Assembly (NCBI GenBank): GCA_036250225.1
Contig: JAPZLL010000004.1
Location: 744,001 to 808,000, forward strand
From: Cercophora sp. LCS_1
Taxonomy: Eukaryota > Ascomycota > Sordariomycetes > Sordariales > Lasiosphaeriaceae
Reading direction: 5' to 3'
DNA length: 64,000 bases
The translations under genes and the position numbers were made by a program. This document shows positions 20,499-30,576 of this stretch, one piece after another (position 1 is the first letter of the stretch; every line of letters begins with the position of its first letter). A model generated the notes under the pieces. That model did no database searches and was not told where the DNA came from. It worked only from the letters and a program-made list of their open reading frames with translations.

Positions 20499-23400
20499 TC
20501 AAAACATATGAACCCTAGTGGCAGAATGAAACATGCTGGGCAAGAAACCGTCCATCCTACCATCATTGATACTTTCCACCGCCGTCTGCAATCTCTTGGG
20601 CGTCCGCTTGAGCACCGTCGAATTGAGCCTCTGATCAAGATGATCAGCCCTCAGCTCGAAGAACTTCTCCACGGCCGCCAGGACCGTGTAGTCCCCGAAC
20701 GCTCTCGCCGCTACTCTCCCCTGGTCGAGCAGCCGATCAAACGCAGACACCTCCTCGTCGTCCGAGTCATCCTTGCTCAGCAGTGTGGCCTCGTCATCCT
20801 CCTTTTCGTTCGTTTGCGCGGCCGCAGAGGAGGCGCCGAGCCCAAACCCAAGAGAATCGATACGTTTCGTCGCTTCTCCCACCGTCTTCATCCCAAACGC
20901 CAGCTTTTCCTCGCCCTCCTTGGCCGACTGTCTGCTCTTCAGATAGCCCTTCAAGACGTAACACATCTTGCGCTTTTTCCGCTCCATGTACGTCTGCCAC
21001 GCCTTGACGAGTCCCGGCTCGGGCGTCGCATTCGCAAAGTCAATCTCGCCCGCCGCGATCCGATGTCCGTAGTACTGTCCCGGCGCCGACCCAAGCTCAA
21101 GATGGCACAAGAACCACTTTGCGCCTGGAACACCCGAGAACCTCACGAGAACCCTTGCTACAGTTAGCATCCCTCTGATACATAAACGGAGGGAGGACAC
21201 TTACCACTCCCCGGCTACAAGGTGCAGCTTCTCCTCCTGAATGAACTCAATCATCCGACTGACGAGCCTCTCCTCGTCCGTCACCTTGTCTAGCTCCTCC
21301 CCGACCTTGTCCTCCACTTCCGCGTCCTCCTTTTCCTTTTCCTTCCCAGCCCCCGGGCTCAGCTGCGAAACAACCACATCGCTCAGAAGCTTTGCGCCTC
21401 GCCGTTCCCCCTTGTCGACGTATTGCTCCCCTAGCACCCGGCTCTCTACTCCCTCCACGGCTGCCACCTCTTGCTCGAGCAAGCGTTTTTCGCATGAAAA
21501 GGAGACAACTACCCGCGCAAAGCCCGTGCTGACGGAACACCAACCCGAGATTCGGTCTTTGGGCGTCACGGCTTTGGCAATGCGGGCTTTGAGGCGGTCG
21601 TGGTCGATGAACGTGACGATGACGCGCTGGATGTCAAAGAGGCCTTCGATGCCCGAGTTGTTGACGATGATGGGGTTGGGGCAGATGGTGCTTTCGGGGT
21701 CGAGACTGGGATCGTGATGGGCGGTTGCACGGCTCTTGGTGACGGAGCTGGTGCCAAGGGTGATACTATCCAGTTCTGAGGGGAGGTGCGGTGCCGGGGT
21801 GGTACGTTCAGATGGAGGGAGAGTGATGTAGTCGAGGTGGGAGGTCACGGCGTCGTTGAGAGATACCCAGGATGGCTGAGACGGTGTTGCCGGAGGAGGC
21901 GTTGGTGCGGGCGCGGTCATGGGTGCCGGTGCAGGTGCCGGTGGCTTAACTTCTGGGACGGGCTCAGCTGTTTTCCCGAATCCGAAGGACGACTTCTTGC
22001 CGAACGGGGAGAACTTTGATCCTTTTTTTGCGTCGTCGTCTGTCTTTTTTCCGCCCATGCCAAAGGTTGGAAGAGAGAGTGAAGGACTGGGCAGGGAAAG
22101 CGAAGGACTCGGGAGGGACAGCGATGGGCTGGGAAGAGACGGAAAGGAAAGAGTTTTGGATGTCGTGGGAGTTGCCTTCTCCTTTTCCTCAACCACCTTC
22201 TCGTCGTCCGACGGGACCGCCTTGACGCAGTGCTGGAGGATGTACCCCACAACCTTTCGAACACTCTTCAACTCGACCTTGAGCTCCAAAAAGCCCGAGT
22301 CTGAAACGAGCTTGATGACCCGCTCGATCCAACCGTACGGGAGATCTCTCTGCCGCTTGTCCTTTACCGTATCGATGGCCTGGCGAAGGATGTCGACGAC
22401 TTCGTGGTATGTCTTCATCACATCGTCCATCTTGTTCTGGACTTGTGACGACAACAGCAGGTTGTACTGCCGACCACGGTCATCCTGGCTACCAAAAGCA
22501 ACCTGAGACGACGGATACAACGACCTGCCTCTGATCGTGCTTCCCATGGCCATACCAGTCCAGTTGAAAACCGAAACGTCGTTGTGCGTGATCAAGACCT
22601 GGTCAAGAAGACGTGCGAGCGCCATGGGATATCCCTCTGCATGAAACGTTGGGAACCGAACCCCAAGGATGCCCATCAAGGCATAGGCTCTGTCTGTTGC
22701 CTTGGTTGCGTCCCGTCTCCCGGCAGCGGCCAACACGGTCTGGGCAGCAAACCCGGTTCGAAGTTTTCCTGTTTGCCACTGGGAAAACTGGTCGATGTTC
22801 CCAAAGGAAGCGACATACTCCCTGTCCTCCAGGATGAGAGGGAGTGTCTCGTCGACAAGACACTTGAGCAAGAAGTTGATCGCATGCAGGGCGTCTGTCT
22901 CGAGCTCTTTTCGTGGCTTTGACTGATCGCTCACAGGTAGGCCATTGAGTCTCTCCCTCAGACGGTCCAGGAGGTTCGGTTTTCCTGAGCCAAGGCCGCC
23001 GGCGGCAATATCGGCCGCAGCGAGATAGACAGCTCGAGCCATGTCTGAAGCTGCAGTCTCCAGGGCAGTGTCCTTGGGAAGCTTGACTCCGAGGGCATCA
23101 AGAAGCATAATGATCTGCTGCGCTGTGTTGACTCTTGCAGCCTCGTCCCTCGCCTTCTCGCTGATAGAGGCATTAAGTGCTCCTTTTCCCAAGGGAGTGG
23201 TATGCGTCTTCTCAGTCGCTTCACGAACCCCACGCAACTCGATCGGAAGACTCTTTTCGTGCGCGGAGAGAAGTTGGCTGAGACTCTTCTCATCAAGGGA
23301 CTGGGATGAAAAATGCGGGTTGCTGGTATCGCGCTCCGTGTAAAGCTTGATGAAAGGAATCAAGTGATACAAGTATCCCAGGGACTCGATCGGTCGGCCA

Positions 23401-24779
23401 AGCGGCATCCACTCCGAGTTGAGATAGAAAGTTGTCTTGCTCATGACGAGTTCCTGCAAAGTCCACGCTCTAGTTGACCACTCCGGCTTGGAAGCTAGAA
23501 TGTCCTCGAATCCGGTGATTGCGCTCTGGCCAACTCTGACAAACTCGGGGGCGAGTGGCGTTGGCTCCCGTCCTCGTTCTTGCTCGAAGAGACGCCAGTC
23601 CACCGCTGCATCAAAGTACGACGTCTTGGTATCTAGCTGGACTAGGCAGAACTCGGCGTTTTCGTACCAGTCACCCATGAGAGAGAGCGACTCAGACAAC
23701 TCCCCGGCATTGGTTTTGTCGATGCAGACAGTGTCAGTCCACAGATAACACTTGTCGCGCCGCTGGAAGAGCTTTGTTCTGAAGATACGATCGGCCTCTT
23801 GGATGACCTTTTGCAGCTTGATGGCCGACTTCCACTTCTCCAGGCGTGAAACCATATCATCGAGGGCGTCTCGCAGCCTGTTGTGCGAGTGAAAGAAGTC
23901 AACATCCTCTTGCGCATCTTGGAACGCCTTGGTTGCTCTCCCAAGCTCGGCTTCAGCACCCTCGAGTTTCTTCCTCAACTCTTCAACAACCCCTGACACC
24001 TGGTTCCCACCACCGCTCGGTGACGCGGCGTCAACCTCCTTCCCAGCCTTCCCGATCAACTCTTCAAACACCTCCCTCTCCATCTCGCCAAATCTCACTT
24101 CCGCCCTTGTTTTGTCCGCCGTATTCCGGGCCCATTCGAGCGCATTCTCAATCTGCTTCGTCCTCAACCTCTTGTCCAACAACTCGCCTAGACAGAACCT
24201 CTCCCCGGGATACAAATCCTTCACCGCACCCTCTTGGGCCTCAATATCAATCACGCACTGCTCCAACACAAGCTGCACATCGTCCTTCCTCCCTGAGCCA
24301 CCGCCACTCTCTCCCTTTCTAATCGCCTCCTTGGTCCTCTCCAAGTCCAATGACCTCGCCCGGTACACATCACCCAGTAACAACTCGGACCCCTTCCACC
24401 GATGCGAGAGCATACAGTACTGCCCACGGGCGCCGATAGCGGGCCAGTTGACGAGGTTTCCGGTCCCGATATCAAACATGCGATACGGGAGCTGGATGGG
24501 TGGGGGCTCGGTAGACGAGAGGAAGTCAACATCCTGGAGGCCCGAGACGGTGTAGTTGGGTGCCGGGACGAAGGAGGGTCGGAACTGCGGGACCAGCCAG
24601 AGGTTGAGGATCGAGCGGAGCTTCTCGGGGGAGGCGCCGATGTCCTTGAAGATTTTGGCAAGAGTTTCGGGAGAGAGATCTTGGGACTTGGCGGCGTCGA
24701 GGAGGGTGGACTGGAGAGTTGCTAGGTTGGGGAGCGCTTGGAGGAGTTTGAGGGCGTCGGGGGAAATGTTGGACGTCAT
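20499..24779 (-). CDS. Large HET-domain protein with coiled-coil insertion
   Basis: Two exons (24779-21205 and 21153-20499) across a 51-nt intron give 1409 residues. The start MTSNISPDALKLL is chosen over an in-frame ATG at 24878 because the extra 33 residues look like leader sequence. HET-domain blocks are visible: YCMLSHRWKGSELLL near residue 121, WTDTVCIDKTNAGELSES near 347, and WSTRAWTLQELVMSK further on; RAYALMGILGVRF follows. HET domains trigger cell death after fusion of incompatible strains. Between the first two blocks lie about 220 residues with a charged, coiled-coil-like stretch, much longer than the usual spacing. A Ser/Pro repeat (SLPSPSLS units) and a Pro/Ala linker separate the N-terminal part from a C-terminal domain (GIEGLFDIQRVIVTFIDHD) of unknown type. 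The intron acceptor is CAAG, close to the branch point CTAAC. Confidence 0.85.
22066..22146 (-). repeat. In-frame 24-bp coding repeat
   Basis: About three 24-bp units inside the HET gene encode repeated SLPSPSLS. The DNA copies are imperfect, so this is an older expansion. It forms part of a low-complexity linker. Confidence 0.7.
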
Positions 24780-25410
24780 CTTGCGGGGTTCTGTGCGTGG
24801 CTGCAAGGTGTCTTGCTTGAGCTTGCTTTGAAAGATGAAGACGAAGAGGAAGCGGAGGTTGAGGGCCCTAAGATTCACAGGGATTTGCTGGGATGTGCGT
24901 GATGTTGAACATTACGTTTGAGAGCGGCAAGCGACGAACTTGTCAGAGAGCGCCCACAATTGAAAGACAACACGGACACCACCAGGGTGATGGGCGGTCG
25001 GTATTCAGGGATGCTGCACATCACTTCCCGTCTTGCAACCCACGACACGGATCACCACAGCTTCATTGGCTTCTAGCTCACCAACGTGCGGCGCCTGTCG
25101 CCTATCGCGGTCCCCGAACACTCCCAATATTGATGTTGCTACCCGATGCTCGCGGATAAAGGCGGGGTTCGGGCACCTACATGCACGCTTTCCATGTTTG
25201 CTTGATGCTGGTTGGCGCGTCTTTGGTCCTCAGCTTGCTCGGGACAGCCACACCTGCGGGGAAGGCTTGTTGATTGGCTATGCCGCAAACTTGGTGTTCT
25301 CGTCTTCAATAGGTCACAAGCTCGCTTTCGCATTTACATGACCATAATGGGGGGAGCAGAGCAGATGAAACTTGGGATTTCCGACGTTTCCAACAAACCA
25401 AGAGTCCAAG
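24780..25410. other. Divergent intergenic region
   Basis: Separates the leftward HET gene from the rightward four-exon gene; it should hold both promoters. No further feature recognised. Confidence 0.4.
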
Positions 25411-26269
25411 ATGGCTTCATATCACCGTGTCCTAGCAGTCTTTGACCGCTCCATCGACCAAAAGAGCGTCGAGTGCGATTAGTAATGAGCCCTTCTTCCC
25501 ATCATCTTTACTCCTCTCACTAACAACACGCACCAGCGACATCCACCCCTGGGACATTCTCATCGACGGCGAGCGCTGGTCCGGCAAAATCCGACTCATC
25601 GGCTTCGTCGACGCCTTTTTTCTGATTTGCTACTCGGGTACATCCCGCTTTGAGCACGGCATCATGATCTACAGTAACCCTCTCTCGCCCTCGTCCCTTA
25701 CCTAGATCACAGTTCTAACGCCCAAAGCAGAAGACGACGACATAATCCGCACAACCCTCAAAAACGCCAACGTAACCCCCCAAAGCCTCTCTCTCAAACC
25801 CACCAACGAAACCCGCATCAAAGACAAAAACGGTATTCACCATTTCTAATCCCATCCCCCCCTCGCTCCTAGGTTCTAATGCTTGGGTCGCGCAGAACCA
25901 CCCACCTACTTCTCCTTCACCTCGGAAAAGGGCTCTCTCGACTACACCATCACCAGCCTAGGCCATCCCATCGGGCTAACGACAGAGTACCCCTCCACCT
26001 CCCTCAAGCGCTACCACATCAAGCTGCGCAAGGGCCGCGACACCGTCATGCGCAAGCGCATCCGGCGAGGCGTCACGCAGCACGATCTGTGGTCGCTCAT
26101 GCACGACGCGCTGCGTCTGGGCGTCATCACGCACGCGGAGCTGGTGGGAACGATTATCGGCAAGACGGTTGGCGGGTCGACGCTCGAGGACGTCTCGGGC
26201 AAGTATCTGGAGGCGTTGTCGGGGGCCAAGGGGAGGAAGGATTTGGTGCTTTCGGGGGAGAGGGTGTGA
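25411..26269 (+). CDS. Conserved fungal protein, unknown function, four exons
   Basis: Exons 25411-25472, 25537-25673, 25731-25832 and 25896-26269 join in frame through three short introns (64, 57 and 63 nt) to give 224 residues. The start MASYHRVLAVFD is followed by DIHPWDILIDGERWSGKI and GFVDAFFLICYS, a compact N-terminal part, and then by TVMRKRIRRGVTQHDLW and ITHAELVGTIIGKTVGGSTLE, a basic then helical C-terminal part. I do not recognise the family. Conserved splice signals and the clean frame make it a real gene. Confidence 0.7.
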
Positions 26270-26361
26270 TTTCTTCCCTTTCTTTTATTCCTCTGCGGAT
26301 GGGATGGCATGATCAAGGACTAGGCCAGGTGGTTATGAATACAGACAGATGAGAAGGTCAA

Positions 26362-26687
26362 TCAGGTACATCGCTTCTTCCCCTTTTGCTTATCTCCTCC
26401 TGTCCGGTAGGGACCCGTGCCGTAGCCGCTGTCGGCGCGGTACGCGTCGATCAGGTCCCGTGCTTCGTCGTAGTTGCCTGGCTTGATGCCGTGGGACTGC
26501 ATGAAGCCGTGCCGGCCGCCCCGGGGCTTGAGGAATTGCTAGTCGGACATTGGTTGGTTGGTTGGTTGGAGTTGGACTTGGAGAACTTGGTGGCGGTGAG
26601 TCATGCGGGTCAGTCTGTGGGAGGAGGTGTGGCGCACGATTTGTTTGAGCCCAAGTTGGACTTGCTGGATTCCCCTTGGGAAGGCAT
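26362..26687 (-). CDS. Small basic fungal protein, splice model unresolved
   Basis: The end of the frame (stop at 26362) reads GGRHGFMQSHGIKPGNYDEA, RDLIDAYRADSGYGTG and KQKGKKR, which resembles, from memory, a short conserved Pezizomycotina protein. About 150 bases upstream the frame beginning MPSQGESSKSNLGSNKS (ATG at 26687) resembles the start of the same family. The two are in different frames or separated by a stop, and no single GT-AG intron I can find joins them cleanly, so the gene has a less usual splice site, an extra intron, or a mutation. Confidence 0.45.
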
Positions 26688-27162
26688 CTTGGTGTTTTGG
26701 GTTTTGGTGGGGGAGTTCGCTTGTTTGAGGCGAGAGGTGTTAGTGTTGTTGAAAGGTGAGAGAAGCGGTGTGGTAATTAAAGGTGAGAGGTGAAGTTGAA
26801 GTGGGGGATGCTCGAAAGTGGACGGGGTCCATCGATGGCGGGGTTGTTTGTTTACATGCCTTTCAGGGGTAAAAGGGGGAAAATTACCAGGACGGAACAC
26901 TCGTGCCTCATTGATCGCCATGTCCTAGACGATGATACGGAAACACTTGCGCCTGCGTGGCGAGCGCCTACAGGCATTTATCAACGGCTGTTGGGATCGT
27001 TGGGGATTGGCCGCCGAAGAAACGTTTCACGTCTGTCCTGGATGTTGGTATTGCTTCACTTCCTTGTTGGAAACGGATGTCGCGCCCCACAGTTGAGGGA
27101 AACGAAGCCGCGACTGGGGATGACACAACCCTGGCATCAATACGGGCCGGGTCATTAGTTTG
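26688..27162. other. Intergenic, no gene supported
   Basis: Holds the promoter of the small leftward gene and possibly decayed upstream sequence of the HET relic. No intact frame. Confidence 0.4.
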
Positions 27163-27712
27163 CCTGACCAGGCACGTCGCATGTCTCGGAGCTGAATGGC
27201 GAACATCACGTCTGCCCACGAGGGTTACTGGCATTAGCGGCAACCAAGATCCGCTCCTAGCCGATTCCAAGAGACGCCACGGCTTCTACATGACCCTCAG
27301 CCATCGATGGGTCGGCTCCAACATCCCAAAAACCACAATTGCCAACCCACAATCCATGCGCTCAGCGATACCATGACATTCCGTCACAAAGGTCACGCAG
27401 GATGCCATCACCATTGTCGAGTCGTACTCGCGACGTGTGCTTACGAGCAAGACGGATACGATGATGACTGTTGCGGGGGTCGCGCATTATATGGGTGTGC
27501 GGCTTGAGCAGAGTTGTCTTGCTGGGTTGCGGGAGGGGAATTTGGTGCGTAGCTTGTTATGGACGGCGTATGATCGACCCGGGAGGATTGGGGGGTACGC
27601 CATTCCAACCTGGTCGCGGGCGTGTATTGATGGGCCGGTTGCGTGCTCGTGGTCTACACAAGACACTTCCATTCGTCGCTACAAGTTCTCTTCAATATGG
27701 TCGTTAAACTAG
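27163..27712 (+). pseudogene. HET-domain relic, internally deleted
   Basis: Two frame fragments match the HET-protein pattern. 27163-27376 carries LPTRVTGISG and GFYMTLSHRWVGSNIPKTT, the first HET block. A shift of frame and a missing middle follow, then about 27395-27712 carries DAITIVES, AGVAHYMG, CLAGLREGNLVRSLLW and YAIPTWSRACIDGPV, which correspond to the region after the HET domain in typical members. The DTVCIDQ and RGWTFQE blocks that should lie between are absent. This looks like a deletion-bearing, frameshifted remnant and is not related closely to the large HET gene at 20.5-24.8 kb. Confidence 0.7.
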
Positions 27713-27780
27713 ACCCCCTAGGTCTCCCCCGTATTACCTAAACTTTGGAAATAATGTCATCAAGCCCCCCCCAAAAAATC

Positions 27781-27885
27781 TCAGCGCGGCATCACCAACC
27801 CACCGTTAGCACCAACGAGACTCCCCGTGCACCAGGTTGCCTCGGGTGATATGATGGTTGCAACAACCCCAGCAATCTCATGGCA
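27781..27885 (-). pseudogene. Short-chain dehydrogenase C-terminal remnant
   Basis: About 34 codons ending at a TGA (27781) read EIAGVVATIISPEATWCTG and SLVGANGGLVMPR, the C-terminal signature of classical SDR oxidoreductases (PEEIA...LASPEASWITG...DGG). The Rossmann core with GxxxGxG and YxxxK, expected about 600 bases upstream on the minus strand, is not present. Confidence 0.6.
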
Positions 27886-27993
27886 CCCAGGGCATGCTTT
27901 GTCCGCATTAGATGACTCAACAGCCCACAGCCATTTGACAAGCCAACCACTGCCTTGTGTAGCTCTGGGAAGCGACGTGATCTAGTGCCGAGA

Positions 27994-28147
27994 TTAGTGG
28001 TCGCAGGATGCGTGCTTCAGCTCCGGGTGGATGTCCGTTCGTAGTCGCCTAATGTACAAGGTTGGGTTGATCGCAACGTTTGTGACTTGGCCTACGGCGC
28101 AGTAGAGCATTGCATAGTTTTTATCGAGCCAAACCATGCTCGTGTTC
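27994..28147 (-). pseudogene. Diverged copy of an exon found again at 28.5-28.7 kb
   Basis: Starting at an acceptor-like ATAG, the frame reads MVWLDKNYAMLY, then INPTLYIRRLRTD. The exon at 28502-28699 starts at a similar acceptor and reads MKWIDNHYEIMY, then ISPTLYVRKKITS. Spacing and order are the same, so the two are paralogous. This copy stops early and has no continuing exons. Confidence 0.5.
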
Positions 28148-28180
28148 CTATGATCTGAGACAGATGATTTAGCTAAGGTC

Positions 28181-28699
28181 TTATCTTAGTGGTGATGATT
28201 TCGCTCCTTCCCGCCATACGAAAACCCAACACGAGTCGTGCTCCAACTTCATCCCCCCCCGCTTGAAGCTCCCAACCAGCATCACGAAACCTAAAACCCT
28301 GCTCTGTCGCCAAGGTCAGCCGGTGAGGTAGTAGACTCCCTTCCATGTATGACTTACCCAGCAATAAAAGGCGCAAGGGTTGCCGCAAGGCCCTGAACTG
28401 GCTCTGCTCCTTTCGACCGCTCTTGAGCCCTCTGGGCTTGCTCCTTGCGATACTGTCGTCACCAAAATCCCGGAGATTGCCAGTTTTCATCAAGGCCTAA
28501 CCCGTTGCAAATACAGGTGTTCAAGCTGGTTGTAGGATCCTTGCGGTGTTGCTCCTTCACCCACTTGAGTTTCAACACCAACGTGGAGGTGATTTTCTTC
28601 CGCACATACAACGTCGGGCTGATGATCAGTGAGGCTCCAGCGTCAACATAACGGTACATGATCTCGTAGTGGTTGTCAATCCACTTCATGACCTCGTTA
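28181..28699 (-). pseudogene. Degenerate C-terminal exons of a membrane protein
   Basis: Three protein-like blocks follow each other leftward: MKWIDNHYEIMY...SPTLYVRKKITS (28699-28502); RKEQAQRAQERSKGAEPVQGLAA with the start of a hydrophobic helix; and, after a clean GTAAGT/CAG intron, VLGFVMLVGSFKRGG and CWVFVWREGAKSSPLR ending at 28181. The second and third form one transmembrane helix plus a short tail. The junction between the first and second blocks does not keep frame with any GT-AG pair I can find, nor does the junction to the block upstream at 28.9 kb. This suggests at least two frame-breaking changes in an otherwise recognisable gene. Confidence 0.45.
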
Positions 28700-28896
28700 C
28701 TATTTTTGGGAGGGTCGCATGCAGTTAGTAGCCAAAAGGTCTTGCTTTTTTTTTTTTTTTCGCGTAGAAGACCTCAAAACTCACAGATTGTTTGCCGAGA
28801 CCTCTCCCCTCCCCTCCTCTCAGCTATATTTTGGAAAACGGGTTCCTAAGAGTCATACTCTTGGTTCCCTGGCAAGTCATAGTATCTAGCGTCCTT

Positions 28897-29603
28897 CTAG
28901 TGCATGACGGTTTTGAGAATTGCAGCAGGCACGATGCCCGCTCTCTTGATCCAAGTGAGGGCTTCGAGGTTCATCGAAGTGTCGATGACAAGCTCGTTGA
29001 CGCCAACTTTGGACCGTGCATCGTCAACGGATCTGATCCTCATCAAGTAGGGTATGTGTGGCCCTGGTGTTGTGCTTTTGCCCAAAACCGTCCTGACTGA
29101 CGCGGTTATCTCGTCAAAGTCCGAGGGTTGTCGATGGTCTCTGGACCAGCGGTTGATGGCAATGATATTGCGAATTGGTACGACATTCTCGCTGTATTGG
29201 CGAAGCCGAGTAAGAAGCATAAGCTCCGCGGCCTTGGGGAAAATTCTGTGCCTGCAATCGCTCCATATGTCGAACCAACCGGTCGTAGAGTTCTGAACCT
29301 GGAGGCCACTCCCATAGCAGCGTGCGGTTCGTGATGATTGAACGCGGGCTGATTTGGCGCAGCTCGACCAGTCTCGTGTGCTACGGCTGGAGGATCACAG
29401 GGGGGTACCCCATGGCTTTCGGAGAACTGGAGATCCCTGAATCGCTGATTCAAGTCCATGCCATTGTTGCTGGAGCTCGTACTTCCGCTATTATATCGCG
29501 ACGGAGCAAAGCGATTGGAGGAAGAGCTTAAGGACCGGGAGCTACGGCCAGATCTCAGCGGCTGTCCCGGGAAACGGTATCGCTCGCCGCGCTCGCCGTG
29601 CAT
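28897..29603 (-). CDS. Possible 5' part of the broken gene, unknown family
   Basis: From ATG 29603 the frame is Ser/Arg-rich (RSGRSSRSLSSSSNRFAP) and looks disordered. A second frame, reached by an unresolved junction near 29,310, reads TTGWFDIWSDCRHRIFP, LMLLTRLRQYSENVVPIRN and VNELVIDTSMNLEALTWIKR and stops at 28897. The second part has the look of a folded domain. Together with the degenerate exons to its left it may be a single former gene. I do not recognise the family. Confidence 0.4.
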
Positions 29604-30576
29604 TGTTGCATTACGCCGAGTTCCAAATAAATGTTTTTCTGTAAATATGGACAGTAGGACAGGGGAGTTGATATTCGGCAATGTTGTGAGCGGGGATGGT
29701 GATGAATATTACACGGACTTAATCTACCACATTATTGGGAATGAAAGCCATTGTGTCATGATCTGTTCGGGTGTCTCCCCATCCGATATGAGTTAGTACT
29801 GCCAGAGCCTGCGGCGCATGCGGTGTGGAGATTGGAAACCTACCACCTAAAGTGATACGAGGAAGAGAAGTGAATCCTAACAATCAAGTCAACGAAGTCA
29901 AAGGCAGATGGCCTGATCTCCGCCGGACAGAAAGTACCGGCTGTCTTGTATCATGAAAGGTCTCAACTCGGGTGCGATCAGAAAACCCAACAAAGGCCAA
30001 TGAGTCACTAGAGCCTTGATGTTATTACTGTAAGGAGAACATTGTCGTCCCAAACCTTATTGGGCTAATATCTAGGCAGTCTCCTGCCACCTTACCAGCC
30101 AAAACTCAGACTTCGAAGTCAACTTCTTCAAGTCGGGACTCAGACCAGAACAATTCCATCCGAAGTACTGCCCCATGGTTGATTTTACCGTTTGCATCGA
30201 AGGGCTTGCTCATGCGGGAGAACCCCCATGCCTAGGCGTTTTTACCGCCGGTCCGGTTCAGTCGAGACGCTGGACGCAGGGAGTTGGGCTGTGATGTTGG
30301 AGAGATGCATATCAGAACGCCAATCGCCGTCAAATGATACGGTGGAAACACGCGGGTCATCGGGTACCAGCAAGGCAGAGTGTGTTCGGCATCAAGTTTG
30401 TTTTCAACCCGCAAAGTCCCTGGATATTTTATGCTAACTAAAGTTGAGGATCACCACAGCGTAAATTCATAAATTCCCACAGATAGCCCTTTGCAACTGA
30501 ACAAGAACACGCTCAACAATGCTCCCCATCAGGAGCCTTGCCCGTGGTATCATGCTTTCAACGCAGAACAAAAGGT
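29604..30576. other. Intergenic, no gene supported
   Basis: About 1 kb before the 3' end of the trehalose synthase gene. Short frames on both strands lack coding character. Confidence 0.5.

Noticed and set aside
21917..22506. Plus and minus frames inside the HET gene
   Set aside because: They are shadows of the continuous 1.2-kb-residue-scale HET frame and lie over its Ser/Pro repeat.
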